Shown here: piece after piece, positions 18,126-26,297 of the stretch
How the letters are laid out: each line of letters begins with the position of its first letter
Position numbering within the stretch: the stretch's first letter is position 1
DNA from: Novosphingobium kunmingense
GTDB taxonomy: Bacteria > Pseudomonadota > Alphaproteobacteria > Sphingomonadales > Sphingomonadaceae
Direction of reading: 5' to 3'
Length of the DNA stretch: 64,000 nt
Assembly: GCF_002813245.1 (NCBI RefSeq)
Contig: NZ_PHUF01000002.1
Span: 930,001 to 994,000 of the forward strand
The notes under the pieces: model-generated
The model's database searches: none
Told to the model about the DNA's origin: nothing
Seen by the model: only the letters and a program-made list of their open reading frames with translations
Program-made: the position numbers and the translations under genes

Positions 18126-19433
18126 ATGGCAAACATGCTCGATTACCTGAAGGGCGACGAAGCCGATCTCGACGAACAGGAGTTCAAGGCCCGGCGTTCG
18201 GCCAACGTCCTGCTCTACATCATCGGCGGATTCTTCGTCCTGTTCCTGCTCTGGGCGACCTTCACCAAGCTTGACCGGACGGTCCATTCGGTCGGCCGGG
18301 TTGTGCCCAGCTCGAAAATGCAGGTGGTCTCGAACCTCGAAGGCGGTGTAATCGAGGAAATCCTCGTCAAGCCAGGCGAGATCGTGCGGCGCGGGGACAT
18401 CCTTGTTCGCCTCTCTCCCACCCTGTCGAACGCACAGCTCGGCAGCTCTTCGGCCTCGGTAGCTGCGCTCCAGGCCAAGATCGCGCGCCTCAACGCCGAA
18501 GTGCGCGGTTCGACACCCAATTACGGCGCCATGGCGAGCAGCCAGGTCGCGGTCGAACGCTCGCTCCACGCGGCGCGCAGTGCCGAACTGCAGGGCCTGA
18601 TTGCCGCCGGCGAAGCCCGCGCCAACCAGGCCGCCCGCTCGGTGAACGAAGCCGAGGCTGCCGTGGCCGCGCGCCGCTCGGCGCTAAACGCGGTCGAAAG
18701 CGAACTGCGCATGATCGAACCCCTCGCCGCCAAGGAAATCGTCAGTCGGGTCGATCTGATCAAGGCGCAGAACGCGGTGACCGTCGCGCGAAACGAAGTC
18801 ATCGCGGCCGAGGCCGCCGTCGCACGCGCCCGCTCCGCCGTGGCGGAGGCGCGCAGTTCCACCGCCCAGGCCCGCAGCGACTGGATGGGCCGCGCCGGCC
18901 TGGAGCTTTCGCAGGCGCAGGCCGAGCTTTCGGCCCAGCAGCAGACCCTGCCGGCGCTGTCGGACAAGGTCGACCGCACCACGATCCGCGCGCCGATGAC
19001 CGGCCGGATCAACCGCGTCCTGGTTTCGACCGTGGGCGGCTCGGTCGCCCCGGGATCGCCTATCGTCGAAGTCGTGCCGACCGGCGATTCGCTGTTCATC
19101 GAGGCGATGGTCCGCCCACAGGACATCGCCAACGTGCGCATCGCACAGAAGGCCTCGATCGAGATCACAGCCTACAACTCGGCCATCTTCGGCAAGCTCG
19201 ACGGGCGCGTGGTATCGATTTCGCCCGACGCGCTGGTCAACGAAAAGACCGGTGAAAGCTTCTACACGGTCGAGGTCGAGACGGTCGGTCCGCTGGTCGA
19301 CGGCGACGGCAAGAAGCTGCCGATCGGGCCCGGCATGACGGCCAACATTTCGCTCCTGGGCGAGAAGCGGTCGGTGCTGTCCTACATCTTCTCCCCGATC
19401 ACCCGCCTTGCCGAAAACGCGTTCCGCGAATAG
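18126..19433 (+). CDS. HlyD-family type I secretion periplasmic adaptor
   Basis: A 435-residue membrane fusion protein. It has a cytoplasmic N-terminus of about 25 residues, one transmembrane helix (about 28-48, LLYIIGGFFVLFLLWATF), a lipoyl half-motif (SNLEGGVIEEILVKPGEIVRRGDIL), a long Ala/Glu/Arg coiled-coil hairpin (about 100-285), and the second lipoyl half followed by a beta-barrel (RTTIRAPMTGRINRVLVSTVGG). It bridges the ABC exporter immediately upstream and a TolC-type duct, most likely the product of the gene at 10199-11530. Confidence 0.94.
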   Translation: MANMLDYLKGDEADLDEQEFKARRSANVLLYIIGGFFVLFLLWATFTKLDRTVHSVGRVVPSSKMQVVSNLEGGVIEEILVKPGEIVRRGDILVRLSPTLSNAQLGSSSASVAALQAKIARLNAEVRGSTPNYGAMASSQVAVERSLHAARSAELQGLIAAGEARANQAARSVNEAEAAVAARRSALNAVESELRMIEPLAAKEIVSRVDLIKAQNAVTVARNEVIAAEAAVARARSAVAEARSSTAQARSDWMGRAGLELSQAQAELSAQQQTLPALSDKVDRTTIRAPMTGRINRVLVSTVGGSVAPGSPIVEVVPTGDSLFIEAMVRPQDIANVRIAQKASIEITAYNSAIFGKLDGRVVSISPDALVNEKTGESFYTVEVETVGPLVDGDGKKLPIGPGMTANISLLGEKRSVLSYIFSPITRLAENAFRE

Positions 19434-19544
19434 CGCAGCGCATTTCGGCTGGCATATCGCCGATTTGTCGTTAGGTTTCCGTCAGCTTCAGGCGGGTGTA
19501 CGGCGCTGCCGCTCATCCCGCCCCTGACCATCTGGAGGGGAATA

Positions 19545-20534
19545 ATGGCAACCGACTGGGCCGCCGACGTCAAGATCTACGCACCCGATGCCGACGACGG
19601 CGTGATTGCCGCAATCGTCCGTTATTGCGGCATCGCGCTGCGCAAGGCCGATTCCGCGCTGGTCGCATTCAGCGATGCCGAGGAAATAGCGCGCGTGCGC
19701 AGCAATTTCCTCAAGAAGAAGCTGGGCCTGACCCAGTCGGACGAAGCGCTCGACGGCGCGATCGCCAAGGTTGCCGCCCGGATGAAGGGCGACCGGACCA
19801 AGAACCGCGTCACCGTCTACTACCTGCTTGCTGCCGAGTTCGGAAAGCTGGGCCTGTTCGCGCCAAAGGGTGCTGCCACGCCAACCGCCAAGGCGCCAGC
19901 GGCTGCAAAGGCGCCGGCGGCTAAGGCTCCCAAAGCTACGGCTGCCGCAAAGCCCGCGACCAAGGCACCGGCAACGAAGGCTGCTGCTGCAAAGGCTCCG
20001 GCCAGCAAAGCGTCGACCGCCAAGGCAGCAACGAAGCCCGCTGCAAACACACCTCAGCCGCTGGCCGCAATGAACGGCGCGAAGGCCGCCAAACCTGCCG
20101 CCAAGAGGGCCACGAAGGCTGAAGCGGCATCAGCATCTGCAACGACCGCTACGCCAAAGGCAGCGACGCCAAAGGCAGCGACGGTAAAGGCCGCCCCGGT
20201 CAAGAAACCAGCGGCGACGAAAGCTGCTTCTGAAAAGGCCGCGGCCAAGCCTGCCGCCGCTGCTCCGAAGACTGCTGCACCTGCGCCCGCTCCTGCGACT
20301 GCTCCTGCGCCTGCACCGGCCCCCGTGGCCAAGGTCGCCGATCTGCCGGCTGCAAGCCTTGCTGCCGAACCGGCACCGACCCCGGCGCCCGCTGCCGAAC
20401 CGGCCCCGGTTGCCAAGTCTGCCGCGCCGGCACCGTCCGCCGTGCCACCGGCCGACGACACCAGCTCGATGGGCTGGCTGTGGATCGTCATCGCGCTGGG
20501 GTTGCTGGTCGCCGCTTTCCTGCTGTTCCGCTAG
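19545..20534 (+). CDS. DUF2853 domain protein with Ala/Lys/Pro-rich linker and C-terminal membrane anchor
   Basis: A 329-residue protein. The N-terminal ~105 residues match the DUF2853 family (DWAADVKIYAPDADDGVIAAI, FLKKKLGLT, RTKNRVTVYYLLAAEFGKLGLF), which normally makes up a whole short protein. Here it is fused to a ~200-residue Ala/Lys/Pro low-complexity region built from KAPA and KAAT units, turning to AP repeats near residue 245. A final hydrophobic helix follows (311-329, WLWIVIALGLLVAAFLLF). It is therefore probably tail-anchored with a long flexible arm. Strong GGAGGGG ribosome site. Function unknown; it follows the secretion genes but there is a 111-base gap. Confidence 0.85.
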   Translation: MATDWAADVKIYAPDADDGVIAAIVRYCGIALRKADSALVAFSDAEEIARVRSNFLKKKLGLTQSDEALDGAIAKVAARMKGDRTKNRVTVYYLLAAEFGKLGLFAPKGAATPTAKAPAAAKAPAAKAPKATAAAKPATKAPATKAAAAKAPASKASTAKAATKPAANTPQPLAAMNGAKAAKPAAKRATKAEAASASATTATPKAATPKAATVKAAPVKKPAATKAASEKAAAKPAAAAPKTAAPAPAPATAPAPAPAPVAKVADLPAASLAAEPAPTPAPAAEPAPVAKSAAPAPSAVPPADDTSSMGWLWIVIALGLLVAAFLLFR

Positions 20535-20561
20535 CGCCAGCCAGCGGCAGGTCCGAACGAA

Positions 20562-20600
20562 GAAGGGGCGGAAAAAGCGCTTACGCTTTTCCGCCCCTTC
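20562..20600. terminator. bidirectional terminator hairpin between convergent genes
   Basis: GAAGGGGCGG...GCG pairs with CGC...CCGCCCCTTC around a short loop, with A and T runs inside the stem (one-base bulge). It lies 28 bases past the DUF2853 gene and 24 bases past the decarboxylase stop on the other strand, so it can serve both. Confidence 0.75.
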
Positions 20601-20623
20601 TAATTAGTCCGGAAATCAGCCGT

Positions 20624-21853
20624 TCAGCGGAGCGCGACCACGTTGTCGCTGCTGCGCGGATCGCGGCGGTTGCCCATATACTGGCTTGCCATCGGCTCAT
20701 CGGTCACGGTGACGAGGTCGGCCTGGCCGAAGCCGTTGAACGCCGTCTTCATCGCCGCGCCATAGGCGCCGAGCATGCCGATCTCGATGTAGTCGCCGAC
20801 CTTGATGTCCGCCGGCAAAAGGAAGGGGCCTTCCATGTAGTCGGCATCGTCGCAGGTCGGCCCGTAGAACGAGTAACCAGTCTGCACCTCGCTGCGGCCT
20901 TCGCTGAGGCAGCGCACCGGGAAGCGCCAGCCGACGTGCGCCGCATCGTAGAGTGCGCCATAAGCGCCGTCGTTGATGTAGAGCTCGTCGCCACGGGTCC
21001 GCTCGACCTTGACGATCAGCGAGTTGTATTCGGCGCACAGCGCGCGGCCCGGCTCGCACCACAGTTCCGACGAATAGGAAACCGGCAGCGATTCGGCGGC
21101 GCGGTGGATCGCGGCGAAATAGTCTTCGAGCGGCGGGGGCTCCATGCCCGGATAGATCGACGGAAAGCCGCCGCCGACATCAACGATGTCGACGGTAACC
21201 GAGGCATCGACTACGGCCGCGCGGACGCGTTCCAGCGCCTGGACATAGGCGAACGGGGTCATCGCCTGCGACCCGACGTGGAAGCAGATGCCCAGCGCAT
21301 CAGCGACCTGACGGGTCGCCTGCAGGAGCGGCGCGGCATCTGCGAGGTCGATGCCGAACTTGCTGGCCAGGCTCAGTTCCGAAAACTCGGACGAGACGCG
21401 CAGGCGCACGCACAGCGACAGGTCTTCGGCACCATCGGTGGCTTCGACGATCTTGGCCAGCTCTTCGTGGCTGTCGAGGCTGAAGGTGCGCACCCCGTGC
21501 TGGTGATAGGCCTCGGCGATCGCGCCGCGCGCCTTGACCGGGTGCATGAAGCACAGCACCGCTTCGGGCAGCGTGGCGCGGACCAGGCGCACCTCGGCGA
21601 TCGAAGCGACGTCGTAGTGCGTCACTCCGGCGTCCCAGAGCACCTTGAGCAGGTCAGGCGAAGGATTCGCCTTCACCGCATAGAGCGACTTGCCCGGGAA
21701 CTTCTCGGTAAAGAAGCGGGCAGCGCGCGCCGCGGCGTGCGGGCGGTTGAGGATAACGGGTTCGTCGGGCGAAAGGGCGCGAACTACAGCCGATGCGTCG
21801 TGAAATTGGTGCAACTCAAGGGACCCCCAATAGGCCTTTCGGCCAGGTAACAC
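20624..21853 (-). CDS. ornithine (or lysine/ornithine) decarboxylase, alanine-racemase fold
   Basis: A type III PLP-dependent decarboxylase, up to 409 residues. The PLP lysine is in LYAVKANPSP. Other motifs are FHVGSQ, IVDVGGGFPSIYPG, WCEPGRALCAEY and the catalytic-cysteine loop YGPTCDDAD of eukaryotic-type ornithine decarboxylases. It should make putrescine, the substrate for the carboxyspermidine enzymes encoded just upstream on the same strand. Start uncertain: the open frame begins with GTG 21853, and a TTG about 13 codons further in is an alternative. Lysine as an additional substrate cannot be excluded. Confidence 0.9.
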   Translation of the reverse strand: MLPGRKAYWGSLELHQFHDASAVVRALSPDEPVILNRPHAAARAARFFTEKFPGKSLYAVKANPSPDLLKVLWDAGVTHYDVASIAEVRLVRATLPEAVLCFMHPVKARGAIAEAYHQHGVRTFSLDSHEELAKIVEATDGAEDLSLCVRLRVSSEFSELSLASKFGIDLADAAPLLQATRQVADALGICFHVGSQAMTPFAYVQALERVRAAVVDASVTVDIVDVGGGFPSIYPGMEPPPLEDYFAAIHRAAESLPVSYSSELWCEPGRALCAEYNSLIVKVERTRGDELYINDGAYGALYDAAHVGWRFPVRCLSEGRSEVQTGYSFYGPTCDDADYMEGPFLLPADIKVGDYIEIGMLGAYGAAMKTAFNGFGQADLVTVTDEPMASQYMGNRRDPRSSDNVVALR

Positions 21854-21978
21854 GAAGACGAAGCTGCCTTGCGGTTATTGGAAGTCCCCTTGGGGCAGCG
21901 GAGGGCGGATATAGGGGTCCCTAGATTAAGTGCAAATGAATTTTTGTGACAGCACTGCTGCAAAACGGGACTCTGCGA

Positions 21979-23226
21979 TTAACCGTGCGAAATCAGATGG
22001 TCGGCCACCGCTTTGTAGGCCGGAAGCGAGGTCGGATCCAAGGCCGAATTGGCCGCCACCGGGTGCGAGCCGAATCGTGCGATCACCATTTCCGCAACCG
22101 GATCGACATAGATTGCCTGGCCATGGATGCCGCGCGCCGAATAGGCGCCGTGGTTGCCGCCGACGAACCACCACTGGCTGCGGTAGGAACCGCCCGGAAT
22201 CCACCGATAGCCGGCCGGCGCGAACGCCTCGCGGCTGCCGCCGGGCAGGATCGATCCGATCGCCGCGGCGTGGATCGCCTGGCTGCCACCGGGGAGAGTT
22301 CCGCCGAGCCGCATCGCCTCGCCGAAGCGGGCCATGTCGCGCAGCACCGGGTTGAGCCCGCCGCCGGCAAAAGGCATGCCCGAGGTGTCGATGAGGAAAT
22401 CGGCGTCCTGCTCCATTCCGAGCGGTTGCCAGATCCGCCGCGACAGGACCCGGTCGAGCTGCTCACCCTCGGTCCGCGCCACGATCCAGCCGAGCACCTC
22501 GGTGTTGCAGGTGCGGTAGGTAAACCGCGCGCCATGCTCCCCGTTCTTGCGAACGGTGGGGAGGAATTCGAACACATCGTCCGGCCCGGCATAGCCCGGC
22601 GGGCGCGGGGTCAGGCCAAGCGCGTTGCTCATCGCCCCGATGCCCGAGGTCGGATCGGTGTACTCCTCGCTGAAATCGAGCGCGGTGGTCATGTCCATGA
22701 CCTGCCGCAGCGTCGCATCGCCAAAGCCGCTGGCGGCCAGTTCCGGGATCAGGTCCGCAACCGGCGCGGCAGGATCGAGGCGTCCTTCGGCGACCAGCAT
22801 TTCCGCCAGGGTGCCGACAAAGCTCTTGGTCACCGAAAAGGCGATGTGCGGCGTGTCGGGCCGGGTCGCGCCGCGGTAGCGTTCATACACGATCGCCCCC
22901 CGGTGCAGGACCAGGATGGCATCGGTGAAATTGGCCTTCTGCGCCTCGGCCCAGGTAAGGCTGCGCCCATCGTCGAGCGCCTGGAACGCAACCGCGTCGA
23001 GATCGTCACGCAGCGCCACCGGCAGGTCCCACAGCGTCGCACCCCGCCCGACCCGCGTCGTCGGCAGGAACTCGCGCATGCGGGAATAGGCGTGGCGATG
23101 CATGGGAAAGCGCATGTGCCCGGCATCGGCCCAGCGAATGCGCCTTTCGGGCGGGGGTGGCAACCCTTCCATCCAGCCCATGAGCACGGGATCGCTGCTG
23201 TCTGCGTCGAGAATCTGGTCGGGCAT
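21979..23226 (-). CDS. beta-lactamase-fold serine hydrolase, 6-aminohexanoate-dimer-hydrolase-like
   Basis: A 415-residue protein from ATG 23226, chosen because GGAG and GAGAG lie just before it and it leaves a 30-base gap after the upstream gene. The nucleophile motif SxxK is in FSVTKSFVGT, and the second motif is FTYRTCNTEVLGW, an arrangement seen in NylB-type hydrolases rather than in true class C beta-lactamases. No signal peptide, so it is probably cytoplasmic. It lies between the two decarboxylase genes of the polyamine cluster on the same strand, so an amide or ester linked to polyamine metabolism is a possible substrate (inference). Confidence 0.82.
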   Translation of the reverse strand: MPDQILDADSSDPVLMGWMEGLPPPPERRIRWADAGHMRFPMHRHAYSRMREFLPTTRVGRGATLWDLPVALRDDLDAVAFQALDDGRSLTWAEAQKANFTDAILVLHRGAIVYERYRGATRPDTPHIAFSVTKSFVGTLAEMLVAEGRLDPAAPVADLIPELAASGFGDATLRQVMDMTTALDFSEEYTDPTSGIGAMSNALGLTPRPPGYAGPDDVFEFLPTVRKNGEHGARFTYRTCNTEVLGWIVARTEGEQLDRVLSRRIWQPLGMEQDADFLIDTSGMPFAGGGLNPVLRDMARFGEAMRLGGTLPGGSQAIHAAAIGSILPGGSREAFAPAGYRWIPGGSYRSQWWFVGGNHGAYSARGIHGQAIYVDPVAEMVIARFGSHPVAANSALDPTSLPAYKAVADHLISHG

Positions 23227-23256
23227 CGCTCTCTCCACTCCTTGCCCGACCATGGC

Positions 23257-24456
23257 CTAGGACAGACGGTCGCGGAAGTCCTCGTATCCGAACTTGCGCA
23301 CCTGCTTCAAAGCGTCGCTCTCGCTGTCCCACAGCCAGATCGAGGGCAGCGGCACGCCGTTGAACGTCGTGGTCTTGACCATCGAATAGTGGGCCTGGTC
23401 GAGGAAGGCGAACCGCTGGCCGATCTCGGGACCCGCGGCAAAACGGTAATCGCCGATCACGTCCCCCGCGAGGCACGACGGCCCACCAAGCCGTACCGCC
23501 CCGCCGGCGGTCTCATCGACCTCGATGTCGACCTGCGGCAGTTCGCCCAGCATCGCCGGGCGATAGGGCGCCTCGATCACGTCGGGCATGTGGCAGGTGG
23601 CCGAGACGTCGGTAATCGCCAGCGGCATGCCGTTCCAGTGCGTATCGAGCACCGTGCCGACAAGGATGCCGGCGTCGAGAGCCACAGCCTCGCCCGGCTC
23701 GAGATAGATCTCGCAGCCGGTCTGCGCCTTTACCCGGATTAGGAAGTCGACAAGATCGTCACGCTGGTAATCGGCGCGGGTAATGTGGTGCCCGCCGCCG
23801 AAGTTGAGCCACGACAACTGCGGCAGGAACCGCTCGATGCGCGGCAGGACGGCCTCCCAGGTGCGCTTCAGCGGTTCGAAATCCTGCTCGCACAGGGTGT
23901 GGAAATGGATGCCATCGACCCCTTCCATGTGCTCGTCGGTCAGCTGGTCGACCGGGAAGCCAAGGCGCGAATGCGGGGCACAAGGATCATAGCGCGGCAC
24001 CTCGCCCTCGGCGTGCAGCGGATTGATGCGCAAGCCGATGTCGAAAATCTGACCGGCGGCGCGGGCCACGGCGATCTGCGGCACGAAACGCTCAATCTGG
24101 CCAGGGGAATTGAAGATCACGTGGTCCGACAGGCGCAGGATCTCGGGCAGGTCCTCGGCTTTGTAGGCGGCGCAGTAGGTCGCGATCTCGCCCCTGTAGT
24201 GCTCTGCTGCCAGCAGCGCTTCCCACAGGCCAGAGGTGCACACGCCGTCGAGATATTCACCGACGATCGGCGCCACTTCCCACATCGAGAAGGCCTTGAG
24301 CGCCGAGAGCAGCTTGATCCCGGTGCGGTCGCGCACGTCGGCCAGCACGGCAAGGTTCTGCCGGAGCCGCGCGGCATCGACCACGAAGGACGGGCTGTCG
24401 ACGCGCGACAGGTCGAAACGGGCAAAGGCCCCGGGATCGCCGGCTCTGGTTTCCAT
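23257..24456 (-). CDS. nspC: carboxynorspermidine/carboxyspermidine decarboxylase
   Basis: A 399-residue PLP enzyme that removes CO2 from carboxyspermidine or carboxynorspermidine, completing the SAM-decarboxylase-independent route to spermidine. Family markers are SPSFVVDAARLRQNL, the PLP-lysine segment LLSALKAFSMWEVAPI, FHTLCEQDFEPL, LNFGGGHHITRADY, YLEPGEAVALDAG and the C-terminal HYSMVKTTTFNG. Its partner dehydrogenase is encoded just upstream (25037-26248), separated by a macro-domain gene. Spermidine is the more likely product in this group, judged from the known alphaproteobacterial pathway. Confidence 0.95.
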   Translation of the reverse strand: METRAGDPGAFARFDLSRVDSPSFVVDAARLRQNLAVLADVRDRTGIKLLSALKAFSMWEVAPIVGEYLDGVCTSGLWEALLAAEHYRGEIATYCAAYKAEDLPEILRLSDHVIFNSPGQIERFVPQIAVARAAGQIFDIGLRINPLHAEGEVPRYDPCAPHSRLGFPVDQLTDEHMEGVDGIHFHTLCEQDFEPLKRTWEAVLPRIERFLPQLSWLNFGGGHHITRADYQRDDLVDFLIRVKAQTGCEIYLEPGEAVALDAGILVGTVLDTHWNGMPLAITDVSATCHMPDVIEAPYRPAMLGELPQVDIEVDETAGGAVRLGGPSCLAGDVIGDYRFAAGPEIGQRFAFLDQAHYSMVKTTTFNGVPLPSIWLWDSESDALKQVRKFGYEDFRDRLS

Positions 24457-24506
24457 CGCGCCGATGTAGCCCTTCGCCGCCAGGATGCCAGACCTGTTTG
24501 CCCGCG

Positions 24507-25037
24507 TCAGGCGGAGAGTTCGGGAAAGGGCGTGATGAAAGTCTGGACCATTTCGTCGCTGAAGCAGACGAACAGCACCTCATGGAAAGCGCCGGGGGCG
24601 GCCGCGACGGCGTCGCGCACGCTGGTCACGGCAACCCGAGCCGCGTCCTCGCGCGGATAGCCGAAGATGCCGGTCGATATGGCCGGGAAGGCGATGGTTC
24701 GCACCGCGTTTTCGGCAGCGACGGCAAGACTGCTGCGATAGCAGTCGCGCAGCACCGCCTCCTCGCCGCGCTCGCCGTCCTGCCAGACGGGGCCGACGGT
24801 GTGGATGACGTGGCGCGCCGGCAGGTCGTAGCCGGCAGTGATCTTCGCCTCGCCCGGTCGGCATCCGCCAAGCGTGCGGCATTCGGCGAGCAGGCCGGGG
24901 CCGGCGGCGCGGTGGATCGCGCCGTCCACCCCGCCCCCGCCCAGCAGCGACGAATTGGCCGCGTTGACGATGGCGTCGACGCCGAGCTGCGTGATGCTCC
25001 CCAGGTGCACCAGCAATCGGGTCGAGCCGACCAGCAT
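24507..25037 (-). CDS. macro domain protein (ADP-ribose / O-acetyl-ADP-ribose hydrolase-like)
   Basis: A 176-residue stand-alone macro domain starting at ATG 25037, which overlaps the dehydrogenase stop (TGATG). The ligand-binding loops are all present: VDAIVNAANSSLLGGGGVDGAIHRAAG, ITAGYDLPARHVIHTVGP and the FPAISTGIFGYP loop. This matches MacroD-type deacylases that remove O-acetyl-ADP-ribose or mono-ADP-ribose. It is nested between the two spermidine-forming genes and translationally coupled to the first, an unusual setting. The longer open frame to 25157 overlaps the upstream gene and is not needed. Confidence 0.92.
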   Translation of the reverse strand: MLVGSTRLLVHLGSITQLGVDAIVNAANSSLLGGGGVDGAIHRAAGPGLLAECRTLGGCRPGEAKITAGYDLPARHVIHTVGPVWQDGERGEEAVLRDCYRSSLAVAAENAVRTIAFPAISTGIFGYPREDAARVAVTSVRDAVAAAPGAFHEVLFVCFSDEMVQTFITPFPELSA

Positions 25038-26248
25038 CAGAAGTCGACCGGTGCCGGCAATTCGTGGACCTGCCACGGCAGGCCATGGGTGTTGAGCATG
25101 TCCATGAACGGATCGGGATCCATTTCTTCCATGTTGAACACGCCGTCGCCCTGCCACTTGCCGGTCAGCATCATCGCTGCCCCGATCATCGCGGGAACGC
25201 CGGTGGTGTAGCTGATCGCCTGGTTGCCGGTTTCGGCGTAGGCGTCTTCGTGGTCGCAGATGTTGTAGATGTAGAAGGTCTTTTCGCCGCTGCCGTCAAG
25301 CGCCTCGCCGGTGGCGATGTCGCCGATGTTGGTCTTGCCCTTGGTGGTCGGGCCGAGCGTTTCCGGCTTGGGCAGAACGGCGGCCAGGAACTGCAGCGGC
25401 ACGATTTCCTTGCCCTGGTACAGAACCGGATCGATCCGCGTCATGCCGACGTTCTGCAGCACGGTCAGGTGCGTGATATAGGCATCGCCGAAGGTCATCC
25501 AGAACCGGGCGCGTTCCAGTTCGGGCAGGAACCTCGCCAGGCTTTCCAGTTCCTCGTGGTACATCATGTACATGTTCTTCGGCCCGACCTGGTCGAAGTC
25601 GAATGCGACCTTCTTCGACATGGCCGGGGTCTCGACGAACCGGCCGCCCTCCCAGTGTCGGGCCGGGGCGGTCACTTCGCGGATGTTGATTTCGGGGTTG
25701 AAATTGGTGGCAAAGGCCTGGCCGTGATCGCCGCCGTTGCAATCGAGAATGTCGAGCTGGCGGATCGTCTTGAGCTTGTGCTTCTTGAGCCACATCGCGA
25801 ACACGCTGGTCACCCCTGGATCGAAGCCCGATCCCAGCAGAGCCATCAGGCCCTTTTCCTTGAAGCGGTCGTGATAGGCCCACTGCCACTTGTATTCGAA
25901 CTTCGCCTCGTCCTTGGGCTCGTAGTTCGCGGTGTCGAGGTAATCGACGCCGGCGGCCAGGCACGCGTCCATGATCGGCAGGTCCTGATACGGCAGCGCG
26001 AGGTTGACCACCAGCCTGGGGCCGATCTGCTCGATCAGGCGGGTCAGCGCGGGCACTTCTTCGGCGTCGATCTCGTAGGTCGAGACGGTCTGGCCGGTTC
26101 GTTCCTTGACCGACCGGGCGATCGCATCGCACTTGGCCCGGGTGCGGCTGGCGAGGTGAATGTCGCTGAAGATGTCGGGGTTCATCGCCATCTTGTGGAC
26201 GCACACCGAACTGACGCCGCCAGCGCCGATAACCAGTACCTTGCTCAC
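25037..26248 (-). CDS. carboxynorspermidine/carboxyspermidine dehydrogenase (saccharopine dehydrogenase-like)
   Basis: A 403-residue NADPH-dependent enzyme that couples putrescine (or diaminopropane) to aspartate semialdehyde to give carboxyspermidine (or carboxynorspermidine). Start GTG 26248 follows a GGAGTTTCAGGAA ribosome site and gives the Rossmann start SKVLVIGAGGVSSVCVHKMA. Other family markers are VNLALPYQDLPIMDACLAAG, YLDTANYEP, LLGSGFDPGVTSVFA and the C-terminal GLPWQVHELPAPVDF. It is the first gene of the minus-strand polyamine cluster and diverges from a threonine dehydratase across 49 bases. Lysine-pathway saccharopine dehydrogenase is excluded by the decarboxylase partner. Confidence 0.94.
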   Translation of the reverse strand: MSKVLVIGAGGVSSVCVHKMAMNPDIFSDIHLASRTRAKCDAIARSVKERTGQTVSTYEIDAEEVPALTRLIEQIGPRLVVNLALPYQDLPIMDACLAAGVDYLDTANYEPKDEAKFEYKWQWAYHDRFKEKGLMALLGSGFDPGVTSVFAMWLKKHKLKTIRQLDILDCNGGDHGQAFATNFNPEINIREVTAPARHWEGGRFVETPAMSKKVAFDFDQVGPKNMYMMYHEELESLARFLPELERARFWMTFGDAYITHLTVLQNVGMTRIDPVLYQGKEIVPLQFLAAVLPKPETLGPTTKGKTNIGDIATGEALDGSGEKTFYIYNICDHEDAYAETGNQAISYTTGVPAMIGAAMMLTGKWQGDGVFNMEEMDPDPFMDMLNTHGLPWQVHELPAPVDF

Positions 26249-26297
26249 TTCCTGAAACTCCTTTGCCGAAGGCATCCGCGCCATATAGGCTGCGGCC

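Noticed and set aside
14262..18569. Long minus-strand open frames (671 and 756 codons) opposite the secretion genes
   Set aside because: The Val/Asp/Arg repeats are the reverse complement of the acidic repeat protein and of the ABC/HlyD genes; no independent signal.
21979..23226. Serine hydrolase as a class C beta-lactamase
   Set aside because: SxxK is present, but the YxxxCN-type second motif, the lack of a signal peptide and the polyamine context fit a NylB-like hydrolase better.
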